Part shown: positions 8,601 to 16,016 of the stretch, piece after piece | Position numbering within the stretch: the stretch's first letter is position 1 | Layout of the letters: each line of letters starts with the position of its first letter | Assembly (NCBI GenBank): GCA_020636005.1 | Contig: JACJYR010000005.1 | Span: 372,001-436,000, forward strand | Reading direction: 5' to 3' | Length of the DNA stretch: 64,000 nt | Origin: Lewinellaceae bacterium | GTDB lineage: Bacteria; Bacteroidota; Bacteroidia; Chitinophagales; Saprospiraceae | Program-made: the position numbers and the translations under genes | The notes under the pieces: model-generated | What the model saw: only the letters and a program-made list of their open reading frames with translations | What the model was told of the DNA's origin: nothing | Database searches by the model: none

Positions 8601-10707
8601 TCCCCGTGAAAACTGGGATCGTGTCGTTGGCAGTAAAGCCCAGCGGAGAGTTGCCGGGCGAAACAACGCTGAACGAATGCGACGTACTCAAACTCCCGCA
8701 ACCATTCGTGGCGGTGAGTGTGACGGTATAGGTGCCGCTTTGCAGGTAAACGTGCGTCGGCACTGCTTCTGTGCTGGTTTGGCCATCGCCGAATTGCCAA
8801 CTGAAGGTATTGTTGCCATTGGGTGTTTGGTTTTCAAAATGGGCAATGGGGCCAGAGATGTTGAAGGAAAATTCCGGTTGTACAGCCTTGCCGACATGCA
8901 GGTGCTGGGTTTGCTCCGCAATGGTTTGTCCGGCAGCATTTTTGGCCGCCAATGTGATTTGGTACTCGCCCGGAATGGTCAGGGTGGTATTGGGGTTTTG
9001 GGTGGAAAAGGTGACTTCCGTCCCTGCTGGGGTTTCTATAGTCCAAAGCCATTGCGCTGCCCCACTCACCTGTGCTGTCAATTGCAAATTGAAAGGCACA
9101 CAAGCGTCATAATCATTCATGGAGAAAATGCGCTCTGTCAGGAATATGGGTGTCCCCGTCAACGCAATATTGGCAGATGAAACGGAAACGGCGTCGTGTG
9201 TTTGGCTGGCATCCCATTCGCATTTGAGCAGGTTTTGCACGTTCATATTTGGGGGGAAAGAATAATTTGCGCCGGCATTTTCCGATTGGTCGGTTGTTGT
9301 TTTTGCCCACAATATATAAGTGAAATTCCCGGACATATCCTTATATGCGCCGCCGCCTATATTTGCCCCTAAATTCATTTGTGCCGTTCTTGCACTGTCA
9401 TACGTTTTGCCAAACAAAATATCCGAAGCGGTCTTGTGGGCTATGCCCTCCTCGTTTAATTCCTGAAAATATAGATTGTTGTAATTCAACCTTTTGTACA
9501 GGCCCATCAGGTCGAATTCCATAATGGCATTGTCATAATAAGTATCCTCTGCCAATTTGTACACCTGCATTTGCCATATATCGTTAGCCATACAAGTGGC
9601 CATTGCTTTTATCATAAAATTGCGCTGTGCCGTTGCGGAGCCGATATATTCGCCGAATTGTTTTCTGGGTAAATTAATTTCCGTGATTATCCATTGTTTT
9701 TCGGGAAATGTCGAGCCATTATAGCCATAATTGGAGAGCACATCCTGATAGCTGCTTTTTGTTTTCAAAATACCCTCCACGGCTGCATCGGAATGCCTGG
9801 AATAAACCCAGTCGTTCAGCACGTCGCTCCACTGCCGCAGGCTGCCGTCGAAGTGGGGATAGGAATGGTAGCCCATCACGTCGAAATAGGCACCTCCCTT
9901 CAGGGGATATTCTGCCGTCACGCTGCCGTCCACCGGGTTGTCCGTATTTCTCAAAATGGCATCGAGAAAAGAGGGGTAGCCTGTGCCGGATACGACCACA
10001 TAGGCATCGGGATCAACCGTTTTTATCACCTCCCAGGCAATGTGCAACAGCCTGACATAGTGGAAGATAGGCGCACGGAGCTTGTAGTCGCAGGGGTCGG
10101 GGTTGTTGTCCCACCAATTGCCGGGCGAGCCGGGTTCTGCGTAGCCAAGGCCACCCGTATAGTCGAAGCCCGGCTCGTTCCAGATTTCCCAGAAACGCAC
10201 GTAGTCCTTGTACTCGCTGACCATTTTATAAAAATAGGCAGCGGCGTAGTTGTCGTCGTTGTAGGGCGTGCCGTTGGCCCCGCCGTCCCAGATGGGCGTG
10301 TACATATTGGCGAACATCTCTGACTGGATGCCTGGGCAGTACTGCGTTTGATCCTTGTGCGCCGGGGAAGGGAAACCGACGATGACGGTATGTTCGCCCA
10401 TGCCGAGGCCCTGGTAAAACTGGAAAGCGGGCAGCCGGACGCCATAGCCAAACTCCTCCAAGAAGGATTCAAAAAGGCCGGGCCGTAGCGACTTCACCCC
10501 AGCGCCTTTCACCCCGATGGTTGCATTTCCAGCAGCCAGTTCCGACAAGGTTTCGTCAGAAAAGGAAGTGTAGGCGCCGAGGTTGACGGATGGGTGGAAA
10601 CCGTAAGGGTAAGGGGTTACCTGGTCGTTGGCGGTGTAGGGAACTTGGGCTGGCCCTTTCAGGATGACAAGGAGGAGCAGGGCAAGGGTGTAGCAAGTTT
10701 TGGCCAT
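5611..10707 (-). CDS. Secreted T9SS protein with tandem glycosidase-like and PKD modules
   Basis: A 1698-residue extracellular protein. Layout: signal peptide (MAKTCYTLALLLLVILKGPA); a glycoside-hydrolase clan-A-like module with acid/base WNEP (Glu178) and nucleophile candidate in IITEIN (Glu343); PKD-like modules (about 550-690); a second copy of the hydrolase module (about 690-1190) where WNEP has become YNSP (Ser855) while SEAN (Glu1020) remains; further PKD modules; GCDS-containing repeats; and a C-terminal T9SS type A sorting domain (VFPNPFGEQL to the end). The ATG at 10779 is open but 10707 places the signal peptide first. Substrate unknown. The second module carries a short in-frame insertion at a palindrome (8480-8508). 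Confidence 0.85.
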   Translation of the reverse strand: MAKTCYTLALLLLVILKGPAQVPYTANDQVTPYPYGFHPSVNLGAYTSFSDETLSELAAGNATIGVKGAGVKSLRPGLFESFLEEFGYGVRLPAFQFYQGLGMGEHTVIVGFPSPAHKDQTQYCPGIQSEMFANMYTPIWDGGANGTPYNDDNYAAAYFYKMVSEYKDYVRFWEIWNEPGFDYTGGLGYAEPGSPGNWWDNNPDPCDYKLRAPIFHYVRLLHIAWEVIKTVDPDAYVVVSGTGYPSFLDAILRNTDNPVDGSVTAEYPLKGGAYFDVMGYHSYPHFDGSLRQWSDVLNDWVYSRHSDAAVEGILKTKSSYQDVLSNYGYNGSTFPEKQWIITEINLPRKQFGEYIGSATAQRNFMIKAMATCMANDIWQMQVYKLAEDTYYDNAIMEFDLMGLYKRLNYNNLYFQELNEEGIAHKTASDILFGKTYDSARTAQMNLGANIGGGAYKDMSGNFTYILWAKTTTDQSENAGANYSFPPNMNVQNLLKCEWDASQTHDAVSVSSANIALTGTPIFLTERIFSMNDYDACVPFNLQLTAQVSGAAQWLWTIETPAGTEVTFSTQNPNTTLTIPGEYQITLAAKNAAGQTIAEQTQHLHVGKAVQPEFSFNISGPIAHFENQTPNGNNTFSWQFGDGQTSTEAVPTHVYLQSGTYTVTLTATNGCGSLSTSHSFSVVSPGNSPLGFTANDTIPVFTGKFRPGTSWDFVPGWTDEQIADIAAGNPLTGAGGNSPLGVGGGGVGVKAFRTYIGESFFLQNDYDVKLDLFQHYENVDLRDNTFLLAFPSVQSRDPNFYCPDNQSSLFKDLYLDIWDGGANGTPVNDANPFALYVWNTVNTYKDHVKFWEIYNSPDFDLTGDKGWLPPGQLGNWWENNPDPCDIELRAPIFYYIRSLRIAYEIIHSLDPDAYVTVSGLAFPSFLDAICRNTDNPLDGSVAAPYPLKGGAYFDAVGFKSYPHFDGSTIYFDVNLGTFAYERHSDAAVSGIARVQQSFREVLENYGYDDSQFPRKEWTISEANIPRKQFYDYLGSNEAQRNWIIKAWVESVRNGIRQLDFFRLAESQHIWEAGDPFEVMGFYQKMAGVAPYDQIVNDEGIALKTCSDLLFGTDYNQSKTAALNLPDNIGGAAFSDAAGNFIYVLWAKTETDQSETASATYTFPGSFGITQLHRRTWNFSQNQQSSTISPNNIPLTGTPIFLTVAAQVLTPPTAFFEADANAICVDEYVQFTSQSIGGPTHWEWAFEGGVPAAHFGEVPPAILYQNPGMYKVSLLVKNAAGEHTATYTDYITVQAAPVAEFDVDISGSTVQFVNLSIPAPGALGTTYEWCYGDGFCNAAASPSYTYFQNGDYTVVLTTSNECGESVFEQTITIAAAPTAAFTFQHNADCLAPVIQFLDLSFSAPESWHWEFPGGTPASSDLRYPVVSYPSGGYYEVTLIAGSPLGADTLTKQVYIEGKTTTNIALNLCAGSYYGGVQVFSDTTITTVYPTWTLGCDSSVVAAITIVDLVETYYETTLCEGGIFNGIQVFSDTVIVENFPLPQGCDSVSTVALTVYPIEEVFLVESIELGEHVTVGNEVFTQTGMYEVLLQTWQGCDSLVHLDLTVVTGVLDKNKGLVEVTVFPNPFGEQLWVELEMSKQSVISIAVFDGVGRLVQQVLPSRQIGIGKHQFGWQVPGLTSGFYWVKITTEEGAWMAKVVKL
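8480..8508. repeat. REP-like palindrome inserted in frame within a coding gene
   Basis: The segment around GACCCCTAAAGGGGAGTTA contains the palindrome ACCCCTAAAGGGG-like core with flanking C runs, a motif I associate with dispersed Bacteroidota intergenic repeats. Here it lies in the second hydrolase-like module of the 1698-residue protein. Aligning the two modules, AAGN is followed directly by ATIGVKGAGVK in copy one, but in copy two by about ten extra residues rich in Gly (TGAGGNSPLG...), encoded by this palindrome. Confidence 0.6.
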
Positions 10708-10837
10708 AGTGCTGTTGAGCTTTTGGTATTTGCTTTTACTGAACGGGGGAAGGGAATTTTTATCAGCAGTGTGTTCCAACGTGAGGCTTTGCCGGAGGGA
10801 AGTACAAAGGTAATTTATTTTGGGAAAGGAGGAGGGG

Positions 10838-11062
10838 TTAGGCGGCTTGGGATTCCACTTTTATTTTGAGGCCGAACTCGGCGAGCAATGCTGTTAAATC
10901 TTTGGTCAATTGGCTTTTATAGCGTTTTAGACCTTGAACCGAAAGATCATCAGTAGGGTCAAGAGCTTCAATTGAGGCAATTGACTCGTTTAAACGGGCA
11001 ATCTTTTTTAGCAAATCCTGCACGGCTTTCAATGAATCTGTATGATTGCTTGTCTTGACCAT
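10838..11062 (-). CDS. Small helical protein, partner of DUF6932-like gene
   Basis: A 74-residue, lysine- and leucine-rich protein, predicted to be mostly helical with coiled-coil character (LLKKIARLNESIASIEAL). I do not recognise a family. It starts 6 nt after the stop of the nucleotidyltransferase-like gene, so the two form an operon. The R-x4-6-H motif of HEPN toxins is absent. It could be a partner, inhibitor or structural subunit of that protein. Confidence 0.6.
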   Translation of the reverse strand: MVKTSNHTDSLKAVQDLLKKIARLNESIASIEALDPTDDLSVQGLKRYKSQLTKDLTALLAEFGLKIKVESQAA

Positions 11063-11068
11063 TTCATT

Positions 11069-11530
11069 CTAAAATTTAATTAGTAGATAGCCTTTGGGGC
11101 GGCTCAATTTTGATACAGGGTGCTGTCTGGTCGAGCCGTATAAGTGGTGGTATTCATCCTTCAAAATCAATGTTACATTATGCAACGGATGGCTTTCGGG
11201 ATAGTTTACGGCAAAAGAGACATCCAACCATTTGTTATAAATTTCACCCAGGTGCCCCAACCTGCTTTTCAACATTTTGTACCTGCCAAAGTCCACAAAA
11301 GTAACGAAATCCACATCACCGGGCAATTCCTTTTTTGAAACAAAGCTCCCGTCCACCCACTGATAATACGGGCCAGGCTGGAGTGCGTTGAGTTCCTCAT
11401 TGAACGCCAGGTATTTATCAAACAGCAGCTGCCGGTGTTCGTTCCAGGTAAATGCCTGCCTGAAAGCTTCCAGGTCGGATTCAATGGCCGTGTAGGGCCG
11501 CAGGTAGCCGTCTTTGTTGTAGAAAAACAT
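11069..11530 (-). CDS. DUF6932-like protein with nucleotidyltransferase motif
   Basis: A 153-residue protein. The segment WVDGSFVSKKELPGDVDFVT (residues 59-78) carries a GS-x8-DxD pattern (G61, S62, D72, D74) and a further Asp80, the metal- and nucleotide-binding signature of the polymerase-beta/MNT nucleotidyltransferase fold; this is how DUF6932-type proteins look. A role in nucleotide transfer, possibly in a two-gene toxin-antitoxin or defence module with the downstream 74-residue protein, is inference. It is independent of the upstream barrel gene (40 nt gap). Confidence 0.65.
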   Translation of the reverse strand: MFFYNKDGYLRPYTAIESDLEAFRQAFTWNEHRQLLFDKYLAFNEELNALQPGPYYQWVDGSFVSKKELPGDVDFVTFVDFGRYKMLKSRLGHLGEIYNKWLDVSFAVNYPESHPLHNVTLILKDEYHHLYGSTRQHPVSKLSRPKGYLLIKF

Positions 11531-11570
11531 AGGGTTAAAGTTTGCTCATAGAAATTCGTTTCAAAGGTAT

Positions 11571-12770
11571 TCAAAAACTCCATTTTACCCTTAAGAACCC
11601 TGCCTGCACAGGACTTTTATATTTCCCGTCTTTTTGGAAAAGAAGCTGCCCCACCACGTCCAGATCCCAGTTTTGCGCCAGCGAATATGTGATGACCGGA
11701 TTGAGGAACATTGCATGGGTCTTGCCGGGGCTGTAAACGGCCACCAATGCCCCATTCAAAAGGGGCGTAAAAGGATAGCCGACCTGGGCCAGCACGGAAT
11801 AACGGTAGGGGTACAAATTCCTGGCGGATAGTTGAAAAGCGAAAATTTCAGACACGTTGCCGCCCGTTGAGCCGGCAGAATTGTAGAGGATTCCCCCGTT
11901 CAAATACATTTGGTTTGCCAACGTGTAATCAATGCCGAGGGTGAGGGCATAGCTGTTTTCGAGGCTGTCGCCCAGAGGGTGAAACCAGGCCGCCTCGCCC
12001 TTGAAACTGGCAGTTCCGAGGTTGCCCGCCCAGCCGCCGCCCAGCACGGTGTTGTTTTGCACCACGCCCGCCAGCACTTGCCAGTCGTAGCTTCCCGTGT
12101 TGAATTTTGCCAGCATTGCCGCCGTCGCCTCATCCCAATGACGGAAGGCTTTCACTGCCACTTCCACGCTCGATGCCACGCCGGTGTAGCGCTTGATGCG
12201 GAGGGCATCGCTGCCGGGCCGCTCCTCGTAGTCGAAGTCGGTGAAGTTGTAGGCGTTGAAAATATCGTTGGGGTTCCAGGTGGTGGCGATGCCCCAGTTG
12301 ACCCGCTGGCGGCCCAGGCGCACCTCCCAGTTGTCTTTGTAAAATTCCCCATAGAAGCGGTCGAGCGTGGTGTGGATGGCGTACCCGTTGTCGTTTTGCG
12401 CCCCGACTGACCAATCGAAAAAATCGTCGCTGCCCTCGCTGACCGTTTTTACATAATCGCCGCCAGATAGCAGTGTATAACGCACCTGATCGCCCCAAAA
12501 AATTCGGCTGCGGAGTTCGGCATAAAAGTTCAGGTTGTCCGTTGGGAGCCATTTGATGTTGAGGCGGTTGTGGAGCAGCATGTCGTTCAGCATGAATTTC
12601 TTGGAGGGCAGTGGCAACGGCAAGGGGGACTGATCCTGCGGGATGAAAGTGGTGGCCTGGAGGCTTTTAAGGTAGCCTTTGAACTGCCATTTTGGAGCAT
12701 CGTTTTCCTGCGCATATACTAAAGCAGAAATGAGTATAGGGGCAAATAAAAGGCTCTTTTTCATCGGCAT
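11571..12770 (-). CDS. Outer-membrane beta-barrel protein
   Basis: A 399-residue protein with a signal peptide (MKKSLLFAPILISALVYAQ, preceded by MP) and a body of alternating aromatic and polar residues that ends in LRVKWSF, a terminal Phe typical of outer-membrane barrels. The segment EVRLGRQRVNWGIATTWNPN resembles the RLGRQ-x-V-x-WG motif of DUF1302/alginate-export-type barrels. It probably forms a substrate pore or a structural porin; no cargo can be named. Its promoter must lie in the 290-bp gap shared with the divergent gene at 13061. Confidence 0.75.
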   Translation of the reverse strand: MPMKKSLLFAPILISALVYAQENDAPKWQFKGYLKSLQATTFIPQDQSPLPLPLPSKKFMLNDMLLHNRLNIKWLPTDNLNFYAELRSRIFWGDQVRYTLLSGGDYVKTVSEGSDDFFDWSVGAQNDNGYAIHTTLDRFYGEFYKDNWEVRLGRQRVNWGIATTWNPNDIFNAYNFTDFDYEERPGSDALRIKRYTGVASSVEVAVKAFRHWDEATAAMLAKFNTGSYDWQVLAGVVQNNTVLGGGWAGNLGTASFKGEAAWFHPLGDSLENSYALTLGIDYTLANQMYLNGGILYNSAGSTGGNVSEIFAFQLSARNLYPYRYSVLAQVGYPFTPLLNGALVAVYSPGKTHAMFLNPVITYSLAQNWDLDVVGQLLFQKDGKYKSPVQAGFLRVKWSF

Positions 12771-13060
12771 ATATTTATGAAAACCTGCTCATTAATTTTT
12801 CATTAAAACCAGTTTCCGAATTTTAATTGAGGATTAATCGCCATTTTATGAGTAGGGCGCATTTTTTGGCTTCCACTCCCCCGTCATTAATCAGGTATTT
12901 ATTCAAACATCTATTTCCCCCCTTTTTTTACTATCATTCCTTCATCATAAAAAACGAGATTGTTCAAAAAACTGTGTCATTTTCTCACAAGTGATTGATG
13001 GTGAGAGCGTGTTTTTTTCAAAAACACACTTCTCTGAATAGTCTCATAAAAACATAAAAT
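12771..13060. other. Divergent intergenic region with hairpins
   Basis: An AT-rich 290-bp gap between divergent genes. A hairpin GTGTTTTT-TTC-AAAAACAC (13009-13027) sits about 35 bp before the 13061 start, with a CTCAC/GTGAG pair just upstream. No clear Bacteroidota -33/-7 promoter (TTG / TAnnTTTG) could be assigned on either strand. Confidence 0.4.
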
Positions 13061-13642
13061 ATGGAGCGGACACTTGTAACAATGGCAGTGAACCAACTCA
13101 AAGATGCTGGCTGCTACCTTGAAAAAACCTGCGATACAGCCTACAACCAACCACTTCCAAGGTTATCAGGCAATACTATCGGTCATTTCACCCGATTGAT
13201 TATCAGCCACTACCAGGCACTGTCGAAGGCCATGCGGGCATCCATGACCGAGGAAAGGGCCGTCCTGAATTACGACTTGAACCGCTGCTATTCCGCCATC
13301 GGACAATCGCCACGGGTTGCCTTGGCGGCAGTGGAAGACCTTTGTGAAAAAATGCCCCGCTACGTCAACAACGGCCCTGTTTGGCTGGAAGATGCCAGTT
13401 TCTCTGTTGATAAACCTATGCTTTTCCCTACCACTATCGAACGGGAATTGTTGGTCAATCTGGAGCGCACCAACCATCTTTTTGAATTGGTCAAAATAGG
13501 GCTGAATATCGTTTCGCCCTGCCTCGAACTGCCGGCCCATTTTGGTAAAATGCAAATCCCAATCATGCCGGTTGGAGAGCCTGTGCCCATGTACCCCACC
13601 TTTTCCTTGGCTGAGCCTGAGCAGTTCAGGATTGCCGTTTGA
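13061..13642 (+). CDS. DinB-like helical-bundle protein
   Basis: A 193-residue soluble protein. The order TIGHFTRLIISHYQAL, VLNYDLNRCYSAIGQSPRVA and ERELLVNLERTNHLFELVKI follows the helices of Bacteroidota DinB-family proteins (IGxHxRH ... VNYDxRxR ... T-I-E-R-EL....HxxHHLAxIKI). The usual metal-binding histidines are partly replaced (NH instead of HH in the last box), so metal binding is uncertain. No signal peptide. It stands alone, convergent with the ABC ATPase gene, with a GGGAATT array between. Confidence 0.5.
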   Translation: MERTLVTMAVNQLKDAGCYLEKTCDTAYNQPLPRLSGNTIGHFTRLIISHYQALSKAMRASMTEERAVLNYDLNRCYSAIGQSPRVALAAVEDLCEKMPRYVNNGPVWLEDASFSVDKPMLFPTTIERELLVNLERTNHLFELVKIGLNIVSPCLELPAHFGKMQIPIMPVGEPVPMYPTFSLAEPEQFRIAV

Positions 13643-13643
13643 G

Positions 13644-13720
13644 GGGAATTGGGAATTGGGAATTGGGAATTGGGAATTGGGGAATTAGTAAATTAGGGAA
13701 TTGGGGAATTGGGGAATTGG
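13644..13720. repeat. GGGAATT heptamer tandem array
   Basis: Five exact GGGAATT units followed by GGGGAATT/AAATTAGG variants, filling nearly the whole space between two convergent genes. It is one of several short-unit arrays in the window. Confidence 0.9.
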
Positions 13721-13749
13721 TTGGCTGCTGCAGCAGTTCCCTCATTACC

Positions 13750-14439
13750 TTAATTTCCTCTAATTTCATCCGACCCAATAGCTCCGTCCACCAGCGTCAC
13801 CACCCGCCTGGCCCGGTCAATCACCCTTTGGTCGTGGGTGGAAAAAACGAAGGTGACACCTTCTTCCCTGTTCAGTTTTTCCATGATGTCCAATAAGTTG
13901 GAGGCTGATGCGCTGTCGAGGTTGGCAGTCGGCTCGTCGGCGAGGATGAAGGCCGGTTTTGGCGCCAATGCCCTGGCCACGGCCACCCGTTGCTGCTGGC
14001 CACCAGAGAGCTGGTTGGGGCGTTTCGTTTTTTTATCGGAAAGACCCACAGAATCGAGCAGTTCAGCCACCCGTTTTTCCCTTTCGGCTTTGGGTCTTTT
14101 TTGCAATAGCATCACGAACTCCGTGTTTTCTTCCACGGTCAGCACCGGGATGAGGTTGTAGCTCTGAAATACGAACCCGATTTTCTTCTGCCGGAAGTCA
14201 ATCAGCTCGTTGTCAGACAATTGGGTGATGTCCTCGTTGTCCACCCTGATGCTGCCGTCGGATGGTTTGTCGAGGCCGCCGATGATGTTCAGCAGGGTCG
14301 TTTTACCAGAACCCGACGGGCCTACGATGGCCGTGAATTCACCTTTTTCTATGGTTAAATCCACCCCCCGCAGGGCATTCACGGGGACGGTTTTGGGGTT
14401 GTAAATCTTCGTGAGGTGTTTAGCTACGATGACGGACAT
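13750..14439 (-). CDS. ABC transporter ATP-binding protein, LolD/MacB type
   Basis: A 229-residue ATPase with Walker A GPSGSGKTTLLN, Q-loop FVFQSYNLIPVL, signature LSGGQQQRVAVARAL, Walker B FILADEPTANLDS and switch FSTHDQ. The SYNLIPVLTVEEN segment is typical of ATPases serving FtsX/LolE-type permeases. It is the last gene of the tetR-LolA-permease-permease-ATPase operon and would power extraction of a lipid or lipoprotein from the inner membrane (inferred from its partners). Confidence 0.9.
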   Translation of the reverse strand: MSVIVAKHLTKIYNPKTVPVNALRGVDLTIEKGEFTAIVGPSGSGKTTLLNIIGGLDKPSDGSIRVDNEDITQLSDNELIDFRQKKIGFVFQSYNLIPVLTVEENTEFVMLLQKRPKAEREKRVAELLDSVGLSDKKTKRPNQLSGGQQQRVAVARALAPKPAFILADEPTANLDSASASNLLDIMEKLNREEGVTFVFSTHDQRVIDRARRVVTLVDGAIGSDEIRGN

Positions 14440-14489
14440 GGCAATGATTGAATGTGTGAATGACTAAATGAGCGAATATATTCCAGCCA

Positions 14490-15749
14490 TTAAATTTTAT
14501 GCAATGCTTCTACGGGGTCAAGTTTTACAGCTTTCCTGGCCGGGTAGAGCGAGGCCAGTAGGGTGGTTATCAGGACGGCCAGCGCAATGCGGGCATACAG
14601 GCCTGGATCCAGCACCGGGAAAATAGTCGTGCTGATGCCAAAGCGCTCCAGCCCTGCCGCAAATGCCTTTAGGTCAATGCCTTTGTCCTGTAACAGGTGA
14701 ACCGTCAAAAGCCCAAGCCCCAGGCCCAATGGGGCCGCCACCAGGCCCAGCATCAGTGTTTCAAGCACTATCATGGTGAAAATTTTCACTTTGTTCATGC
14801 CAATGGCCATGAGCATGCCCAGTTCCTTGTAGCGTTCCAGCACGGCCATCAGCATGGTGTTGATGATGCCGAAAATGAGCGCCAGCATGAAAATAATGAT
14901 GATAATGTTGTTGGAGGTATGGATCTGTGTCTCGTATAGTTCGATGTCGGGCGAAAGTTGCCAGTAGTCTTCCACCAATGTGCCGGGAAAGAGCGCCTGG
15001 AGCTTTTTTTTCACGTCGCCCACCAATTTGGCATCTTTGAGGTAAATGGCTATTTCCTGCGCAATGTCCTGGCTGACAACGGATTGGGCAGCAAGGCTAT
15101 CGCTTTCCGAAGTTTGGGGGATCAGGTTTTTTTTCAAATCATCCGCCTTCACATAAACGGAGCCCTCGTCCGTGATCATGTTTCCCGTACTGAACAGGCC
15201 AACGACCCGGAAGGCAGCCGTCGTGATGTCTCCGTCCAGGTTTTGAAAGGTCAAAACCACCCGGCTGCGGAGTTTCACCTTGAGCTTTTCCGCCGTGCGC
15301 TCGCTGAGCAGGATTTCGTTGTGCCGATCTTCCTTGAAATATTCGCCTTCTTTGATGTTCTTTTCAAAATGCGTCACCTTCATCTCGGAAGCAGGAATCA
15401 CACCGACGATTTTCACCCCACTGGCAGTTCGGGCCGAACTCACCATGCCCGTGGCTATGGCCCTTGCCGTAGTGGCTTCTACTTCGGGCATCTGGCGAAT
15501 GGTATCCAGTTTTTTGGAAACATCCGTCAGGAAAAACTTGCTGTTTTTGTCTTCCGGGAATTTTGGATTGTGCAGCTGCAGGTGCGACAACTGATCCCGG
15601 ATGGCATTGGAAATGTAGGTATAGGTGATGCCATTGGAAAAACTGAGCACGAACGACAACGCCCAAACCCCAATGGCTACCGATAGGATAACTACCACGC
15701 TCCTAATCCTGCTTCGCCAGATATTTCGCCAGGCAATTTTGAAAAGCAT
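14490..15749 (-). CDS. FtsX/LolE-type ABC permease
   Basis: A 419-residue permease: one N-terminal membrane helix after LFKIAWRNIWRSRIRSVVVI, a large periplasmic MacB-PCD-like domain, then three C-terminal helices (from NNIIIIIFMLALIFGIINTM) ending in PVEALHKI, the classic FtsX-family close. It pairs with the second permease at 16017-17222 to make a heterodimer, as LolC/LolE do. A repeat-rich 267-bp gap separates the two permease genes, unusual within an operon. Confidence 0.9.
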   Translation of the reverse strand: MLFKIAWRNIWRSRIRSVVVILSVAIGVWALSFVLSFSNGITYTYISNAIRDQLSHLQLHNPKFPEDKNSKFFLTDVSKKLDTIRQMPEVEATTARAIATGMVSSARTASGVKIVGVIPASEMKVTHFEKNIKEGEYFKEDRHNEILLSERTAEKLKVKLRSRVVLTFQNLDGDITTAAFRVVGLFSTGNMITDEGSVYVKADDLKKNLIPQTSESDSLAAQSVVSQDIAQEIAIYLKDAKLVGDVKKKLQALFPGTLVEDYWQLSPDIELYETQIHTSNNIIIIIFMLALIFGIINTMLMAVLERYKELGMLMAIGMNKVKIFTMIVLETLMLGLVAAPLGLGLGLLTVHLLQDKGIDLKAFAAGLERFGISTTIFPVLDPGLYARIALAVLITTLLASLYPARKAVKLDPVEALHKI

Positions 15750-15753
15750 TTAT

Positions 15754-15822
15754 TTAATGGTTAATGGTTAATGGTTAATGGTTAATGGTTAATGGTTAAT
15801 GGTTAATGGTTAATGGTTAATG
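15754..15822. repeat. TTAATGG heptamer tandem array
   Basis: About ten consecutive TTAATGG units directly upstream of a permease start codon. An inverted array (CCATTAA) follows at 15978-16016, so the two could pair into a long stem. Confidence 0.95.
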
Positions 15823-15870
15823 ATGCGATTAACGGGTTCAATTTTAAAGTACGCTGGTTTTCAAGGAGTT

Positions 15871-15903
15871 AAATCATGGTGATTTTCAAAATCACCATGA
15901 TTT
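15871..15903. repeat. 33-bp perfect palindrome between heptamer arrays
   Basis: AAATCATGGTGATTTT is followed, after one C, by its exact complement AAAATCACCATGATTT. It lies between the two permease genes and could be a strong hairpin in the operon mRNA or a protein-binding site. Confidence 0.9.
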
Positions 15904-15954
15904 CGTTTTTCAAAAAACTGGAAATGTGGCAATAATTTTAACCTGTTATTCGCA

Positions 15955-16016
15955 TTAATGGTTAATGGCAAAGAATATTAACCATTAACCATTAACCATT
16001 AACCATTAACCATTAA
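15955..16016. repeat. Inverted heptamer array (TTAATGG then CCATTAA)
   Basis: Two TTAATGG units, a short spacer, then about five and a half CCATTAA units running up to the stop codon of the upstream permease gene. It is the mirror of the array at 15754-15822. Confidence 0.92.

Noticed and set aside
15754..16016. Possible CRISPR array because of regularly spaced repeats
   Set aside because: Units are 7 bp without spacers and no cas genes are present.
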